Below are positions 10,396-21,213 of a stretch of DNA of 57,179 bases, piece after piece. The notes under the pieces are model-generated. The model was not told the DNA's origin. It ran no database searches and was given only the letters and a program-made list of their open reading frames with translations. The translations under genes were made by a program, and so were the position numbers. The stretch lies in NCBI RefSeq assembly GCF_014762705.1, contig NZ_JABURL010000083.1:1-57179 (forward strand), read 5' to 3'. Source of the DNA: Cyclobacterium sp. (GTDB taxonomy: Bacteria > Bacteroidota > Bacteroidia > Cytophagales > Cyclobacteriaceae). The number at the start of each line of letters is the position of its first letter. Position 1 is the first letter of the stretch.

Positions 10396-10463
10396 AAACC
10401 TGTCAGGTTTTTGTTGATATTCAATCAACAACAAACTTTGAGTAAATGAAACCTGACAGGTTT
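10396..10463. repeat. Nested palindromic repeat (AAACCTGTCAGGTTT family)
   Basis: Two exact 15-bp inverted copies, AAACCTGTCAGGTTT at 10396-10410 and AAACCTGACAGGTTT at 10449-10463, enclose a smaller perfect hairpin TTGTTGAT/ATCAACAA (10411-10418 and 10424-10431). Each 15-mer is itself near-palindromic. It lies between two co-directional genes and could act as an mRNA processing or termination hairpin, or be a copy of a dispersed REP-like element. Confidence 0.8.
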
Positions 10464-10537
10464 TACGTGATTTTCTTGACCAGATTCAACCCATCAAAAC
10501 ACGACTAGGGTTGGCGGATGATGGAATAAAGCAATCA

Positions 10538-11455
10538 CTATTTCTGGTATTTTTCGAATAATTGGTAAGCCCGGGTCAGGTCATTTACCAGGGTAGCCTC
10601 ATTGATTGGCGGGGCCATTTCTACCAAAAGGTAACCTTCATACCCATGCTCCAGCATTTTTTGAATCACCCCATCATTGTCTGTCACGCCTTCACCAAAA
10701 TTGACCACCTTATGGACACCCATTTTTTCGGTATCCTTGATGTCTATGTGGAGGATTTTTTCGTGAAATTTATCCACGACCTCCATCAGGTCCACATTGG
10801 AACCATTGAAGTGGGCATTGTCCATGCACATGCCCAGATGGCTGGAATTAACGGCATCAAAAATTTTTCCATAATCCTCAATGAATTCGATGTTGTTATT
10901 GGCATGGTTTTCCAGCAGGAGCAGTACATCCATTTCTTCCGCAGCAGGGGCTAATTCCCGAACGATTTCCACCACGGCTTCGGGACCTCCAGCTTTCCCC
11001 CGGCCGGCCCCGGTACATTTTACACGGCGGCAACCGAGTTTTTTTGCTGCTTCCATCAGCCACAGTTTATGGGCAACATCCTTTACGATGTTTCCTTCTG
11101 CCCCAAAGGAGCTGCCCTGCACACAGATGGGGGTCAAGCCATGTTCGTAGCAGCGTCGCTGTATGCTGCCAATGCCCGAAGGGGTAAGGTTACGGCCATA
11201 CCAGCAGTTGAATTCCACATTTTTAAAAGGGAGTTGAGGAATGATTTCAAAGGCTTTCTCAAAGTTCTCGTCCCCAAATCCATCGCAGGTGATGGTGGCA
11301 ATGGCCAATTCCACCTTTTTTTCCTGGCTTATTGAATGCCGGAAGTTTCCCAGAGAATCGGGCTGAAAAGATGCCAGGCCTGCCATGCCCAAACCTGCTT
11401 TTTTAAGAAATTTACGCCGGTCATGCGTTGAATCCTGAAGGTTTACGTTTTTCAT
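10538..11455 (-). CDS. Sugar phosphate isomerase/epimerase-like TIM-barrel protein with Tat-type leader
   Basis: A xylose-isomerase-like TIM barrel of 305 residues. The N-terminus has a twin-arginine-type leader (RRKFLKKAGLGMAGLASF at about 14-31), so export to the periplasm is likely. Metal-site features typical of the superfamily are LLLENHANN, GMCMDNAHFNG, ILHIDIKDTEK and a final GYLLVEM. It lies 195 bp upstream of the PVC-type haem lipoprotein on the same strand, a pairing that suggests joint periplasmic carbohydrate or polyol metabolism. The substrate cannot be read from the sequence. Confidence 0.85.
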   Translation of the reverse strand: MKNVNLQDSTHDRRKFLKKAGLGMAGLASFQPDSLGNFRHSISQEKKVELAIATITCDGFGDENFEKAFEIIPQLPFKNVEFNCWYGRNLTPSGIGSIQRRCYEHGLTPICVQGSSFGAEGNIVKDVAHKLWLMEAAKKLGCRRVKCTGAGRGKAGGPEAVVEIVRELAPAAEEMDVLLLLENHANNNIEFIEDYGKIFDAVNSSHLGMCMDNAHFNGSNVDLMEVVDKFHEKILHIDIKDTEKMGVHKVVNFGEGVTDNDGVIQKMLEHGYEGYLLVEMAPPINEATLVNDLTRAYQLFEKYQK

Positions 11456-11637
11456 GCGCTGCTTTTTATCGTTCCCTAAAGTACTAAAAATTCCAATCAG
11501 AAGCGGTATTTTGCAGCATTGATCCTTTGTGTGCTACTAATTTGGGTTCAATGAATGCAAGTACAATCTGCTAGCTTCCGAGCTAGACCGGATATAAGCC
11601 GCAACTACATGCCTAATTTCCGTTGACAAACGAGAGC

Positions 11638-12005
11638 CGAGGCATTTGCAAAGCCGGATACTACGGACATATGAAAATCACTCCCGGAAATGCGCCCATT
11701 TAGCCATTTCAAATGGTTTTCGGACGGTTCAAATCCGTTTATGACTCCGAAAATATCAGGGTGAAGTGGCATACTTCACCCAGTCTCTATTCTTTTACCA
11801 GGCCTGGGTGTAGATTGCATCTACATCCCTTTTATCCTTTTATTTACGCCAGTGAGGCATTTGCAATGCCGGGTCCCATGGACAGACCGTTTAGAAAATC
11901 ATTGCTGGAAGCGTTTACGTTTAGCCATTGCAAATGGCTTTTAGGCAGGTCTTTTCAATTTACGACGGCGAAGATAGCAGGGTGAAGTGGCCTACTTCAC
12001 CCAGT
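11638..12005. repeat. Two copies of a ~215-bp REP-like palindrome block
   Basis: Three short palindromic motifs recur in the same order about 214-221 bp apart: GAGGCATTTGCAA-GCCGG (11639 and 11853), TTAGCCATT-CAAATGG (11700 and 11921) and the hairpin CAGGGTGAAGTGG-TACTTCACCCAGT (11757-11784 and 11978-12005). The sequence between motifs is less conserved, as expected for old palindromic repeats. No RAYT-type transposase gene is in the window. Confidence 0.75.
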
Positions 12006-12023
12006 GGCGTTCTTCACCCAATC

Positions 12024-12066
12024 TTTTATCTGTGTTAATCTGCGTAATCTGTGGTGCACTTTTTTT
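12024..12066. repeat. Solitary half-unit of the ATCTGTGTTAATCTG repeat family
   Basis: TTTATCTGTGTTAATCTGCG followed by TAATCTGTGGTGCACTTTTTT closely matches the left half of the units in the 39190-39590 array. It sits directly beyond the 3' end of the CAP-domain gene, so the family is dispersed and tends to occupy gene ends. Confidence 0.75.
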
Positions 12067-12074
12067 ATAAGACT

Positions 12075-12614
12075 TTATGGAATATCCTCCATCTCCCCAA
12101 ACCAGACCACCGCATATTCCTTATAGATCCCCACGCCCATGGCTTTCCAATTGGCCACATTGAACGGCGGCAGATTGGCGAGGACAGCATGGTGACCCGG
12201 GCTTTTTTTCCAGACTTCCAGGGCATCTTCCGGTTGGGCGGCAGCAGAGTGCCAGTAGGCAATTTCGTATCCGGGGCTGTCGTATCCTGCGATTTCCTTT
12301 GGCTTGTCCCACATGCAGTTGGGGTCTTTGTGGTTGTCGGTATAGCAGCAATCCGTCCAGGGACCTTCCCTGGACCAGGAATGCATGTTGCAGCGTTTGC
12401 TCTGCTGGTAATTTTCCATCAGGTCTTTGGCGTGGATCTGAGCTACTTTTGTCAGAGCTGTTGAAAGGGGAACTGCCTCCAGGCCCCGGCTCAGCCGATA
12501 GGTATTGATCAGCTCAAACAGTTGTTTTTCATTCGGGGAAACAGTAGGAAAGGCTGTGGATCCGACTGCTCCACTGGTCAGGAACAGCCACAATAAAATC
12601 AAATACATTGCCAT
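12075..12614 (-). CDS. Secreted CAP-domain (SCP-like) protein
   Basis: A small extracellular or periplasmic protein of the CAP superfamily (cysteine-rich secretory, antigen 5, PR-1), 179 residues. A signal peptide (about 1-20) precedes FELINTYRLSRGL, then QIHAKDLMENY, a four-cysteine central segment, the conserved SPGHHAVLANLP and the terminal GVGIYKEYAVVWFGE. The CAP cavity histidine is plausible in IHAKDL and in GHH. The function is unknown. It stands alone: repeats lie on its 3' side and divergent icd on its 5' side. Confidence 0.85.
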   Translation of the reverse strand: MAMYLILLWLFLTSGAVGSTAFPTVSPNEKQLFELINTYRLSRGLEAVPLSTALTKVAQIHAKDLMENYQQSKRCNMHSWSREGPWTDCCYTDNHKDPNCMWDKPKEIAGYDSPGYEIAYWHSAAAQPEDALEVWKKSPGHHAVLANLPPFNVANWKAMGVGIYKEYAVVWFGEMEDIP

Positions 12615-12651
12615 AGAAATTAATGATTACAGATTTTCTAAACGAGGCTGA

Positions 12652-15021
<2,370 letters not shown>

Positions 15022-15044
15022 TTTGATAACTTACACTTTACTTA

Positions 15045-15075
15045 AAAAAAAGCCGCTGAAATCAGCGGCTTTTTT
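15045..15075 (+). terminator. Rho-independent terminator of icd
   Basis: A perfect stem AGCCGCTGA/TCAGCGGCT with a two-base loop, extended by an A-run on the left and a T-run on the right, 30 bp after the icd stop. The A/T symmetry would let it work in both directions. Confidence 0.92.
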
Positions 15076-15405
15076 GCTTATATAGAAATTCCAGGGCTAT
15101 TTGTGCTGAATGGGTATCGTTGCAACGGGCTGAGAAAACTCTCTGGTAATACCGTGAGCGGTAATCCGTACGTATCCAAATCCCCCTTACTAAGGAGGAT
15201 TCACTAAAATTTGGATTTCCTGTTGATTTTTATGGTTTTACTGGGCTACTTAATAGATTAGCAATAATCAAATTAAACCATCAAACTATTTGTTAAATGA
15301 TCTGGATAATCCCGATATTGAAGCCAACATGTTAATAATTTAAATATTCCTGTCGTTTTTATAAAGGAAGAACTCAAAAATAGATTATTGGAAAGGACTT
15401 AGAAT
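15076..15405. other. Intergenic region with one imperfect palindrome
   Basis: About 330 bp without a gene. The only structure noticed is AATCCCCCTT (15179-15188) paired with AAGGAGGATT (15192-15201), a hairpin with one mismatch and a 3-base loop. A segment near 15130-15170 resembles pieces of a TPP riboswitch but lacks the required core. Confidence 0.5.
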
Positions 15406-15846
15406 ATGAAAACCTTCTTTATCGACATTTTTACTTACCACCATCACTTCAATCAAAAACTGATCGACCAACTGATTGCACACGAAAAAAGATTGCCAGA
15501 TCGAACCATCCCACTTTTTTGCCATACCCTGAATGCCCACCAAATTTGGAATTCCCGGATTACCAAAAAAGACACCTTAGGTGTGCACCAAATCCATCCA
15601 CTGGAGGCCTGCAAAAGTTTAGATCGGGAAAATTATCAGGAAACCCTGCAGATTTTAGAGGAGAGAGCACTGGATGAAATGATCGTATATGGCAATTCAC
15701 AAGGAACAGAATTTACCAATACGGTTCAGGAGATCTTATTCCACGTGGCCAATCATTTCAGCCACCACAAAGGACAGATCATATCGGATTTCAGGCAAAG
15801 TGGCATTGCGCCTATTAAAACTGACTATATTTTATACAAAAGGTAA
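15406..15846 (+). CDS. DinB family protein
   Basis: A four-helix-bundle metalloprotein of the DinB/YfiT superfamily, 146 residues. The three metal ligands expected for the fold are visible: His45 in NAHQIW, and His117 and His121 in the HxxxH of ANHFSHHKGQI. Such proteins include thiol-dependent transferases and uncharacterised stress-induced enzymes; no substrate can be proposed. It stands alone, followed by decayed sequence. A second, dissimilar DinB protein is encoded at 43366-43878. Confidence 0.85.
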   Translation: MKTFFIDIFTYHHHFNQKLIDQLIAHEKRLPDRTIPLFCHTLNAHQIWNSRITKKDTLGVHQIHPLEACKSLDRENYQETLQILEERALDEMIVYGNSQGTEFTNTVQEILFHVANHFSHHKGQIISDFRQSGIAPIKTDYILYKR

Positions 15847-15948
15847 AAAAGTACATCTTATCCATTAACATCAAGGACTCCTTTGAAAACGTATTGGAAA
15901 GGATCACCTTTTTTGATAAAGACTCCAACCCTATTGTTAAAAAAATAT

Positions 15949-16134
15949 ATGCATCAAAGAAAAAGTTTTACCTTAAAGAATTTAGAAGCAGATTACAATT
16001 ATTTTAAGGATTTCTATGCCCGTGCGGATTTATAAATAGATATAAGCAACATCGCCCTGGATGCTTTTCCGATTGAGATAATGAAAGCATTGACCAGTTT
16101 AACTGATCTAAGTGATTTAAACTATGAAAAACAA
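15949..16134 (+). pseudogene. Possible remnant of a small gene, interrupted by one stop codon
   Basis: The ATG at 15949 opens 28 codons ending FKDFYARADL and a TAA at 16033. The same frame then continues as IDISNIALDAFPIEIMKALT to a TAA at 16132, overlapping the next gene's ATG (16124). The uninterrupted amino-acid character on both sides of the stop suggests a nonsense-mutated gene, but I do not recognise the family and this could be chance. Confidence 0.3.
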
Positions 16135-16861
16135 TAAAACACTTGTCATCGGTGCCAGTGGCGCTACAGGAAAGCACCTGGTAAGCCAACTGCTGCTGCT
16201 GGGGCAAGGCGTCAAAGTTATCGTTCGTCCCCATGCGAAAATACCCAATGCCTGGCTAACAAATGACAAAGTCTCCGTCTTTAGGACTGAAATATCCAGC
16301 CTCAGTGAGGCAGAATTAGCTGATTACATTAAAGATTGTCAGACCCTGGCTTCCTGTCTTGGCCACAACCTGAGCTTGAAAGGCATTTATGGTGCTCCTC
16401 GAAAATTGGTAAGCCAATCCGTTCAGTTGCTTTGCCGGGCTGTTGAAAAGAATAAATCCAAAAATCCCGTCAAGTTGGTGTTGATGAATACGGCCGGCAA
16501 CCAAAACAGAGACTTATCCGAACCTGGTTCTTTCGCAGAAAAATGCATGATCGCCCTTATCCGGCTGCTGTTACCACCCCATACCGACAATGAAGCAGCC
16601 GCTGATTTTCTAAGAAATCAAATCGGCCAAAAGCACCCATTCCTTGAATGGGTGGTGGTACGGCCGGACACATTGATTGACAGGGAAGAAGTCTCCGATT
16701 ATACCTTACATGCTTCTCCAACAAGAAGCGCACTTTTCAATCCGGGTAAAACCAGCCGGATAAATGTAGCGCATGCTATGGCCAAACTGATTGGAGAAAA
16801 TGGCCTATGGGAAAAATGGAAAGGACAAATGCCTGTAATCTACAATAAAGAAATAAAATGA
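16124..16861 (+). CDS. NAD(P)-binding oxidoreductase (atypical SDR, NmrA/YwnB-like)
   Basis: A Rossmann-fold protein of 245 residues with the dinucleotide loop IGASGATGKHLV (about 7-18) and a following basic residue in VIVRPH that favours NADP. LVLMNTAGN and the WVVVRPDTLID segment are typical of NAD(P)H-binding atypical short-chain dehydrogenases such as biliverdin reductase B-like and YwnB-like proteins. It lacks a clear YxxxK, as in many of these. The substrate is unknown. It is followed by a hairpin shared with the convergent ompA gene. Confidence 0.8.
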   Translation: MKNNKTLVIGASGATGKHLVSQLLLLGQGVKVIVRPHAKIPNAWLTNDKVSVFRTEISSLSEAELADYIKDCQTLASCLGHNLSLKGIYGAPRKLVSQSVQLLCRAVEKNKSKNPVKLVLMNTAGNQNRDLSEPGSFAEKCMIALIRLLLPPHTDNEAAADFLRNQIGQKHPFLEWVVVRPDTLIDREEVSDYTLHASPTRSALFNPGKTSRINVAHAMAKLIGENGLWEKWKGQMPVIYNKEIK

Positions 16862-16932
16862 AACGAAACTTGATACCATCATCGGGCTTAAGGAATGCTA
16901 TCCGGAACAGGAAAATACAATGGTAAAAAGCA

Positions 16933-16956
16933 AAGCCCGGTAAGTAGACCGGGCTT
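16933..16956 (-). terminator. Hairpin between convergent oxidoreductase and ompA genes
   Basis: AAGCCCGGT (16933-16941) pairs perfectly with ACCGGGCTT (16948-16956) around a six-base loop. Read on the - strand it follows the ompA stop and is succeeded by a short T-rich stretch (TTTGCTTTTTACC), so it probably terminates ompA. Confidence 0.6.
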
Positions 16957-16966
16957 CTTAAAATAA

Positions 16967-17812
16967 TTACATCAAAGCAAAAAACTTATCCAGATCCGGA
17001 ATCAATATGATCCGGGTTCTTCGGTTTTTGGCCATATTTTCAGGGCTGTCATTTTCCACTACCGGGAAAAAACTGCTCCTTCCGGCTGCAATCAGTTGTT
17101 CCGGAGCTACAGCATGATTCTCCACCAGCTTTCTGACAATAGATGTTGCCCGCTTTACACTCAGGTCCCAGTTATCCTGAACGGTAGCTGTAGAAATCGA
17201 CCTGGGATCAGTATGACCCTCCACCATTACCTCCAGGCTGGGTTCCGAATTGATAACTGCGGATAGTCTCTCCAGCAGTGGATTGGCTTCCTGATTTACC
17301 CGGAAACTTCCAGTGTTGAACAATAGCCGGTCCGAAACCGAAATCATGACCACTGTTTTGTCAATATCAATGACAATGTCCTCCTCCTGTTCGTTTCCTT
17401 TTCCACCGATAGCCGTTAAAAGATTATGAGAAATCGCCAGGTTAACGGAGTCCTCAAGGGTCTTTGCCTGAGCCAATTTTTCGGTATCTATCTTGCTAAT
17501 GGTCTTTTCCAATTGCATTCTCAATTGGTCAGAAACCAAGATATCTCCGCTTTGAGACATCATCCTGCCATTCTTTTCCAGTAATTGTTCATTATCACCC
17601 CTCAAGGAATTAATTTTGGCGTTGTACTCGGCTACCCTGCTTTGGATTTGGTCGAATTTGGCTTCAAGGGCCTCCTTTTCAGAGCTGGTTTGGGCCAACT
17701 CAACCTGAGTGCTGTGCAATTCCCCCTGAAGGGAGGTGTATTTCTTTTTGGACACACAGGAAGCCAGGCCTCCCATGATCAATAATGTGAAAATAAAAGG
17801 TAGTTTTTTCAT
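16967..17812 (-). CDS. OmpA family lipoprotein
   Basis: A peptidoglycan-binding outer membrane lipoprotein. The ATG at 17899 is in frame, but the ATG at 17812 places a lipoprotein signal, LLIMGGLASC, at the N-terminus and is preferred. A coiled-coil region (about 25-100, rich in E, Q, L and K) is followed by a C-terminal OmpA domain with LFNTGSFRVN, the diagnostic VMVEGHTDPRS and WDLSVKRATSIVRKL, then RRTRIILIPDLD. It probably tethers the outer membrane to the cell wall. It is divergent from the DUF1549/DUF1553 gene with 193 bp between starts. Confidence 0.9.
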   Translation of the reverse strand: MKKLPFIFTLLIMGGLASCVSKKKYTSLQGELHSTQVELAQTSSEKEALEAKFDQIQSRVAEYNAKINSLRGDNEQLLEKNGRMMSQSGDILVSDQLRMQLEKTISKIDTEKLAQAKTLEDSVNLAISHNLLTAIGGKGNEQEEDIVIDIDKTVVMISVSDRLLFNTGSFRVNQEANPLLERLSAVINSEPSLEVMVEGHTDPRSISTATVQDNWDLSVKRATSIVRKLVENHAVAPEQLIAAGRSSFFPVVENDSPENMAKNRRTRIILIPDLDKFFALM

Positions 17813-18005
17813 GGTAATTAATCGTTGGTTTTCTTGAAATAGCCCCAATTCAAAAACAGGGCCAATTTTCAATTTCCCTTCCTTACACCAGGCTATCAAT
17901 GGGGTTTCTTTCCATCAGAGGGCCTATTATTTTATGAAAATATGGGAACTGAGTAAAATTTCGATTAGTTTTAACTTTATCATTAAACTTGTCCCATGTA
18001 AAATA

Positions 18006-21000
18006 ATGTTAGTACGTTATTTATGCATATTTAGTATCACCCTGGCCGTTTCCTGCAAGCCAAACCTGCCGGAAGAAATAAAAATCGCCATGGAAGAATT
18101 GCCGGAGGAATTGGATTTCAACATTCATGTGAAGCCCATTCTATCAGACAATTGTTTTTCCTGCCATGGGCCGGATGAAGCAGCCAGAGAAGCCGGAGTC
18201 CGGCTGGATCTGCCAGAAGCAGCCTATGCTCCTACCTCAGAAAGTGGCTTGATTCCCATCAAGCCCGGAAAACCCGGAAAAAGCGAAGTTTTCCACAGGA
18301 TTCTTTCTGAAGATCCCGACTACCTGATGCCCAGCCCGGAATCTCACCTTAGCCTTACCGACCGGGAAAAGGCCATCATTGTCAAATGGATTGCATCCGG
18401 TGCGGAGTATAAAAAGCACTGGGCATTTATCCCGGCAAACAAGCCTGAATTGCCCGATCCAAAAATGGATAATTGGTCCGTACAGCCCATTGATCTGTTT
18501 GTTGCTCAGAAACTGCATCACAACGGTTTAAAACCCAATGAAAAAGCGGATAAGGAATTGTTACTCAGAAGACTAAGTTTGGACCTAACCGGTTTGCCTC
18601 CAAGCCTGGAAGAACTGGATGCCTTTTTGGCCGATGATTCAGAAAAGGCTTATGAAAAACAGGTAGACCGTTTGCTCTCTTCTCCACATTATGGTGAACA
18701 AATGGCCATGCATTGGATGGATGTGGCTCGTTTTGCCGATACCCATGGCTATACGGTAGACCGCTTTAGAGACATGTCTCCCTGGAGGGATTGGGTCATT
18801 GAAGCATACAACCAAAACATGGGGTACGATCAGTTTATCACCGAGCAGCTTGCCGGGGATCTTCTGCCCAACCCTACTAAAAAACAAATGCTGGCCACGG
18901 CATTTAACCGAATCCATCCGCAAAACATGGAAGGGGGTATCGTACAAGAAGAGTTTAGAGTTGAATATGTCGCAGACAGGACCAATACGGTAGGCAAAGC
19001 ATTTATGGCCCTGAGTTTGGAATGTGCCCGGTGTCATGACCACAAATACGATCCAGTAAGTCAAAAAGAATATTTTCAAATGAGCAGCTTTTTCAATCAG
19101 GTGGACGAAGCCGGTCAGATCTCCTGGGATAATGCCATGCCTGTGCCCACCATGCTCTGGACAGATAGTGAAAAGGACGCCCTGCTGGAAATGTTGAAAA
19201 AGGAAATAACGGAGACAGAAAAAGCACTCAGCGCTATCAAAATTGCTGAAAAAGCTGATTTTGACAGCTGGATAAGCAGTCAAGGGTATAAAGAAACGCG
19301 CTTTTACCGTCCTGCTACTTCCTTGATCGCGCACTTTGATTTTGATGAGGTTCCCTTGCAGGACAAGGTAAATCCTTCCATAGCCGGTAGTATGGAAAGT
19401 ATAGGAGAGGAAAGTAAACAACCGCCTTTGGTGGACGGGTACCGGGGAAAAGCGGCTTCTCTTAATGGTGACTCCTGGCTGAAAATGGGGGGCGTAGGAA
19501 GTTTTTCCAAGGACCAACCCTTTAGCGTGGGAATTTGGCTCACTGTTCCCGAAAATCTGGATAATGGGGCCATTTTTCATACCGGAGACGGAGCGGTACT
19601 TTACAATCGACGCGGTTATCATTTATACTTGAAAGATAACAAGTTGGAAATGATTCTTGCCCACACGGCTCCTTACAATGTCATCAGCAACCTTACTCTG
19701 GAAGGTATACCGAGAAATGAATGGATACATCTATTGATGACCTATGATGGCTCCTCCAAAGCTTCGGGAATAAAAACCTACCTGAACGGAAAACTAATGG
19801 CCAGCAAAACGGTCAAAGACAAGCTATACAAAGACATTTTATTTGACCGCAATAACCAACCGGGTATTCAAATTGGCGCCGTTTGGAGAGGTAAGGGACT
19901 GAAAGGGGCCGCAGTTGATGAGCTGAAGGTATTTGATAAGGAATTGTCGGCAGTGGAGATCATGCAGTGGCTACAACCAGATCTGCTGGCAGCCATACTA
20001 AAAAAATCTCCAAACGATTTGAGTTCGGAGGAAAGAAATGCAATGGAAAGCTTTTACTGGCACAACCTTTCTCCGGCCTACAAAAGTCAACTTAAAAAAT
20101 TAGCGGCCGCAAGAAAAAAGCATTCTGAGACGGTAGAACCCATACAGGAGGTCATGATCATGCAAGACATGGAACCCAAAAGACCTACTTTTGTACTGGA
20201 AAGAGGGGAATACCATGCTCATGGAGAGGAAGTGCAGGCCGGGACTCCAGAAGCCATATTACCCATGGCAGATGCTTATGAAAAAAACCGGCTTGGACTG
20301 GCCAAATGGCTCCTGGATGAGCGTCATCCCCTCACCGCCCGGGTGGCAGTCAATCGGCTTTGGCAGCAATTTTTCGGCAGGGGGCTGGTGGCTACAGCCG
20401 CTGACTTTGGCAATCAGGGAGAAATGCCCAGCCATCCTGAATTACTGGATTGGCTGGCGGTAACCTTCCGGGAATCTGGCTGGGACGTGAAAAAGCTTCA
20501 GAAAATGATCGTCCTTTCCGAGACCTACAAACAATCGTCCGTGACGAGCCCGGAACTTCTGGAAAAAGACCCTGAAAACATTTTGCTGGCCAGGGGACCT
20601 TCTGGAAGAATGCCCGGAGAAATGATCCGTGACAATGCCTTGCTGGCAAGTGGCATGCTGGGTAAAACCATCGGCGGCCCCAGTGTGAAACCCTACCAAC
20701 CCGACGGTCTTTGGTCAGTCAATGGCGGCCAATACACAGAAGATACAGGGGAAAATCTTTTCCGGCGCAGTCTGTATACCCTGTGGAAAAGATCTGTTCC
20801 ACATCCTACCCTACATATTTTTGACAGTCCGGAGCGTTCTGAAACCACGATCAAAAGGCAGGAGACCAATACCCCGCTTCAGGCTTTGGTTTTGATGAAT
20901 GACCCCATTTATGTAGAAATCGCCAAGGTGCTGGGTGCCGGCATTTCCCGGCATCAGGAAACCCGGCAAGGCATACAGGAAGCATTCCGAAAACTTACGG

Positions 21001-21212
21001 GAAGAGCTGCCCAGCCGCAGGAAATAGAAGTATTATTGGCCCTAAGGACCAATGAAATCAATAAATTCAAAAACGCACCGGAAAAGATGGATGGCTGGCT
21101 TAGTACCGGATCCTATCCCGTTCAGGAAAAACCGGATCGCCTGGATTGGGCTGCCAATACGGTGGTAGCCAGTGCCATTCTGAATTCCGATGCCACCATA
21201 ACGAAAAGATAA
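18006..21212 (+). CDS. Planctomycete-type cytochrome c / DUF1549-LamG-DUF1553 lipoprotein
   Basis: A large exported protein of the PSCyt1-PSCyt2-PSD1 architecture. The ATG at 18006 (not the upstream 17934) gives a lipoprotein signal, FSITLAVSC. In order: a cytochrome-like C-F-S-C-H module (PILSDNCFSCHGPDEA), a DUF1549 domain (LLLRRLSLDLTGLPPS, ARFADTHGYT, ECARCHDHKYDP with a second CxxCH), a central LamG-like lectin fold (DSWLKMGGVG, FSVGIWLTVPE), and a DUF1553 domain (HPLTARVAVNRLWQQFFGRGLV, IKRQETNTPLQALVLMNDP). The biochemical role of the family is unknown; it is often linked to polysaccharide or sulfatase loci. It is one base upstream of its DUF1501 partner. Confidence 0.9.
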   Translation: MLVRYLCIFSITLAVSCKPNLPEEIKIAMEELPEELDFNIHVKPILSDNCFSCHGPDEAAREAGVRLDLPEAAYAPTSESGLIPIKPGKPGKSEVFHRILSEDPDYLMPSPESHLSLTDREKAIIVKWIASGAEYKKHWAFIPANKPELPDPKMDNWSVQPIDLFVAQKLHHNGLKPNEKADKELLLRRLSLDLTGLPPSLEELDAFLADDSEKAYEKQVDRLLSSPHYGEQMAMHWMDVARFADTHGYTVDRFRDMSPWRDWVIEAYNQNMGYDQFITEQLAGDLLPNPTKKQMLATAFNRIHPQNMEGGIVQEEFRVEYVADRTNTVGKAFMALSLECARCHDHKYDPVSQKEYFQMSSFFNQVDEAGQISWDNAMPVPTMLWTDSEKDALLEMLKKEITETEKALSAIKIAEKADFDSWISSQGYKETRFYRPATSLIAHFDFDEVPLQDKVNPSIAGSMESIGEESKQPPLVDGYRGKAASLNGDSWLKMGGVGSFSKDQPFSVGIWLTVPENLDNGAIFHTGDGAVLYNRRGYHLYLKDNKLEMILAHTAPYNVISNLTLEGIPRNEWIHLLMTYDGSSKASGIKTYLNGKLMASKTVKDKLYKDILFDRNNQPGIQIGAVWRGKGLKGAAVDELKVFDKELSAVEIMQWLQPDLLAAILKKSPNDLSSEERNAMESFYWHNLSPAYKSQLKKLAAARKKHSETVEPIQEVMIMQDMEPKRPTFVLERGEYHAHGEEVQAGTPEAILPMADAYEKNRLGLAKWLLDERHPLTARVAVNRLWQQFFGRGLVATAADFGNQGEMPSHPELLDWLAVTFRESGWDVKKLQKMIVLSETYKQSSVTSPELLEKDPENILLARGPSGRMPGEMIRDNALLASGMLGKTIGGPSVKPYQPDGLWSVNGGQYTEDTGENLFRRSLYTLWKRSVPHPTLHIFDSPERSETTIKRQETNTPLQALVLMNDPIYVEIAKVLGAGISRHQETRQGIQEAFRKLTGRAAQPQEIEVLLALRTNEINKFKNAPEKMDGWLSTGSYPVQEKPDRLDWAANTVVASAILNSDATITKR

Positions 21213-21213
21213 C

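Larger units (their letters stand above)
11456..12074. other. Gene-free region packed with palindromic repeats
   Basis: About 620 bp without a credible gene. It contains a CTAGCT/AGCTAG hairpin (11571-11586), two tandem copies of a REP-like block, and at its right end a piece of the ATCTGTGTTAATCTG repeat family that also forms the array at 39190-39590. No promoter was identified. Confidence 0.7.

Noticed and set aside
15121-15180. Possible TPP riboswitch (GGCTGAGAAAACTC and GGTAATACCG pieces)
   Set aside because: The required ACCTGATC core and closing helices are missing and no thiamine gene follows; the next gene is a DinB protein 225 bp away.
18639-19622. 327-codon antisense ORF inside the DUF1549/DUF1553 gene
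   Set aside because: It lies entirely opposite a strongly recognised gene and its translation resembles no family.
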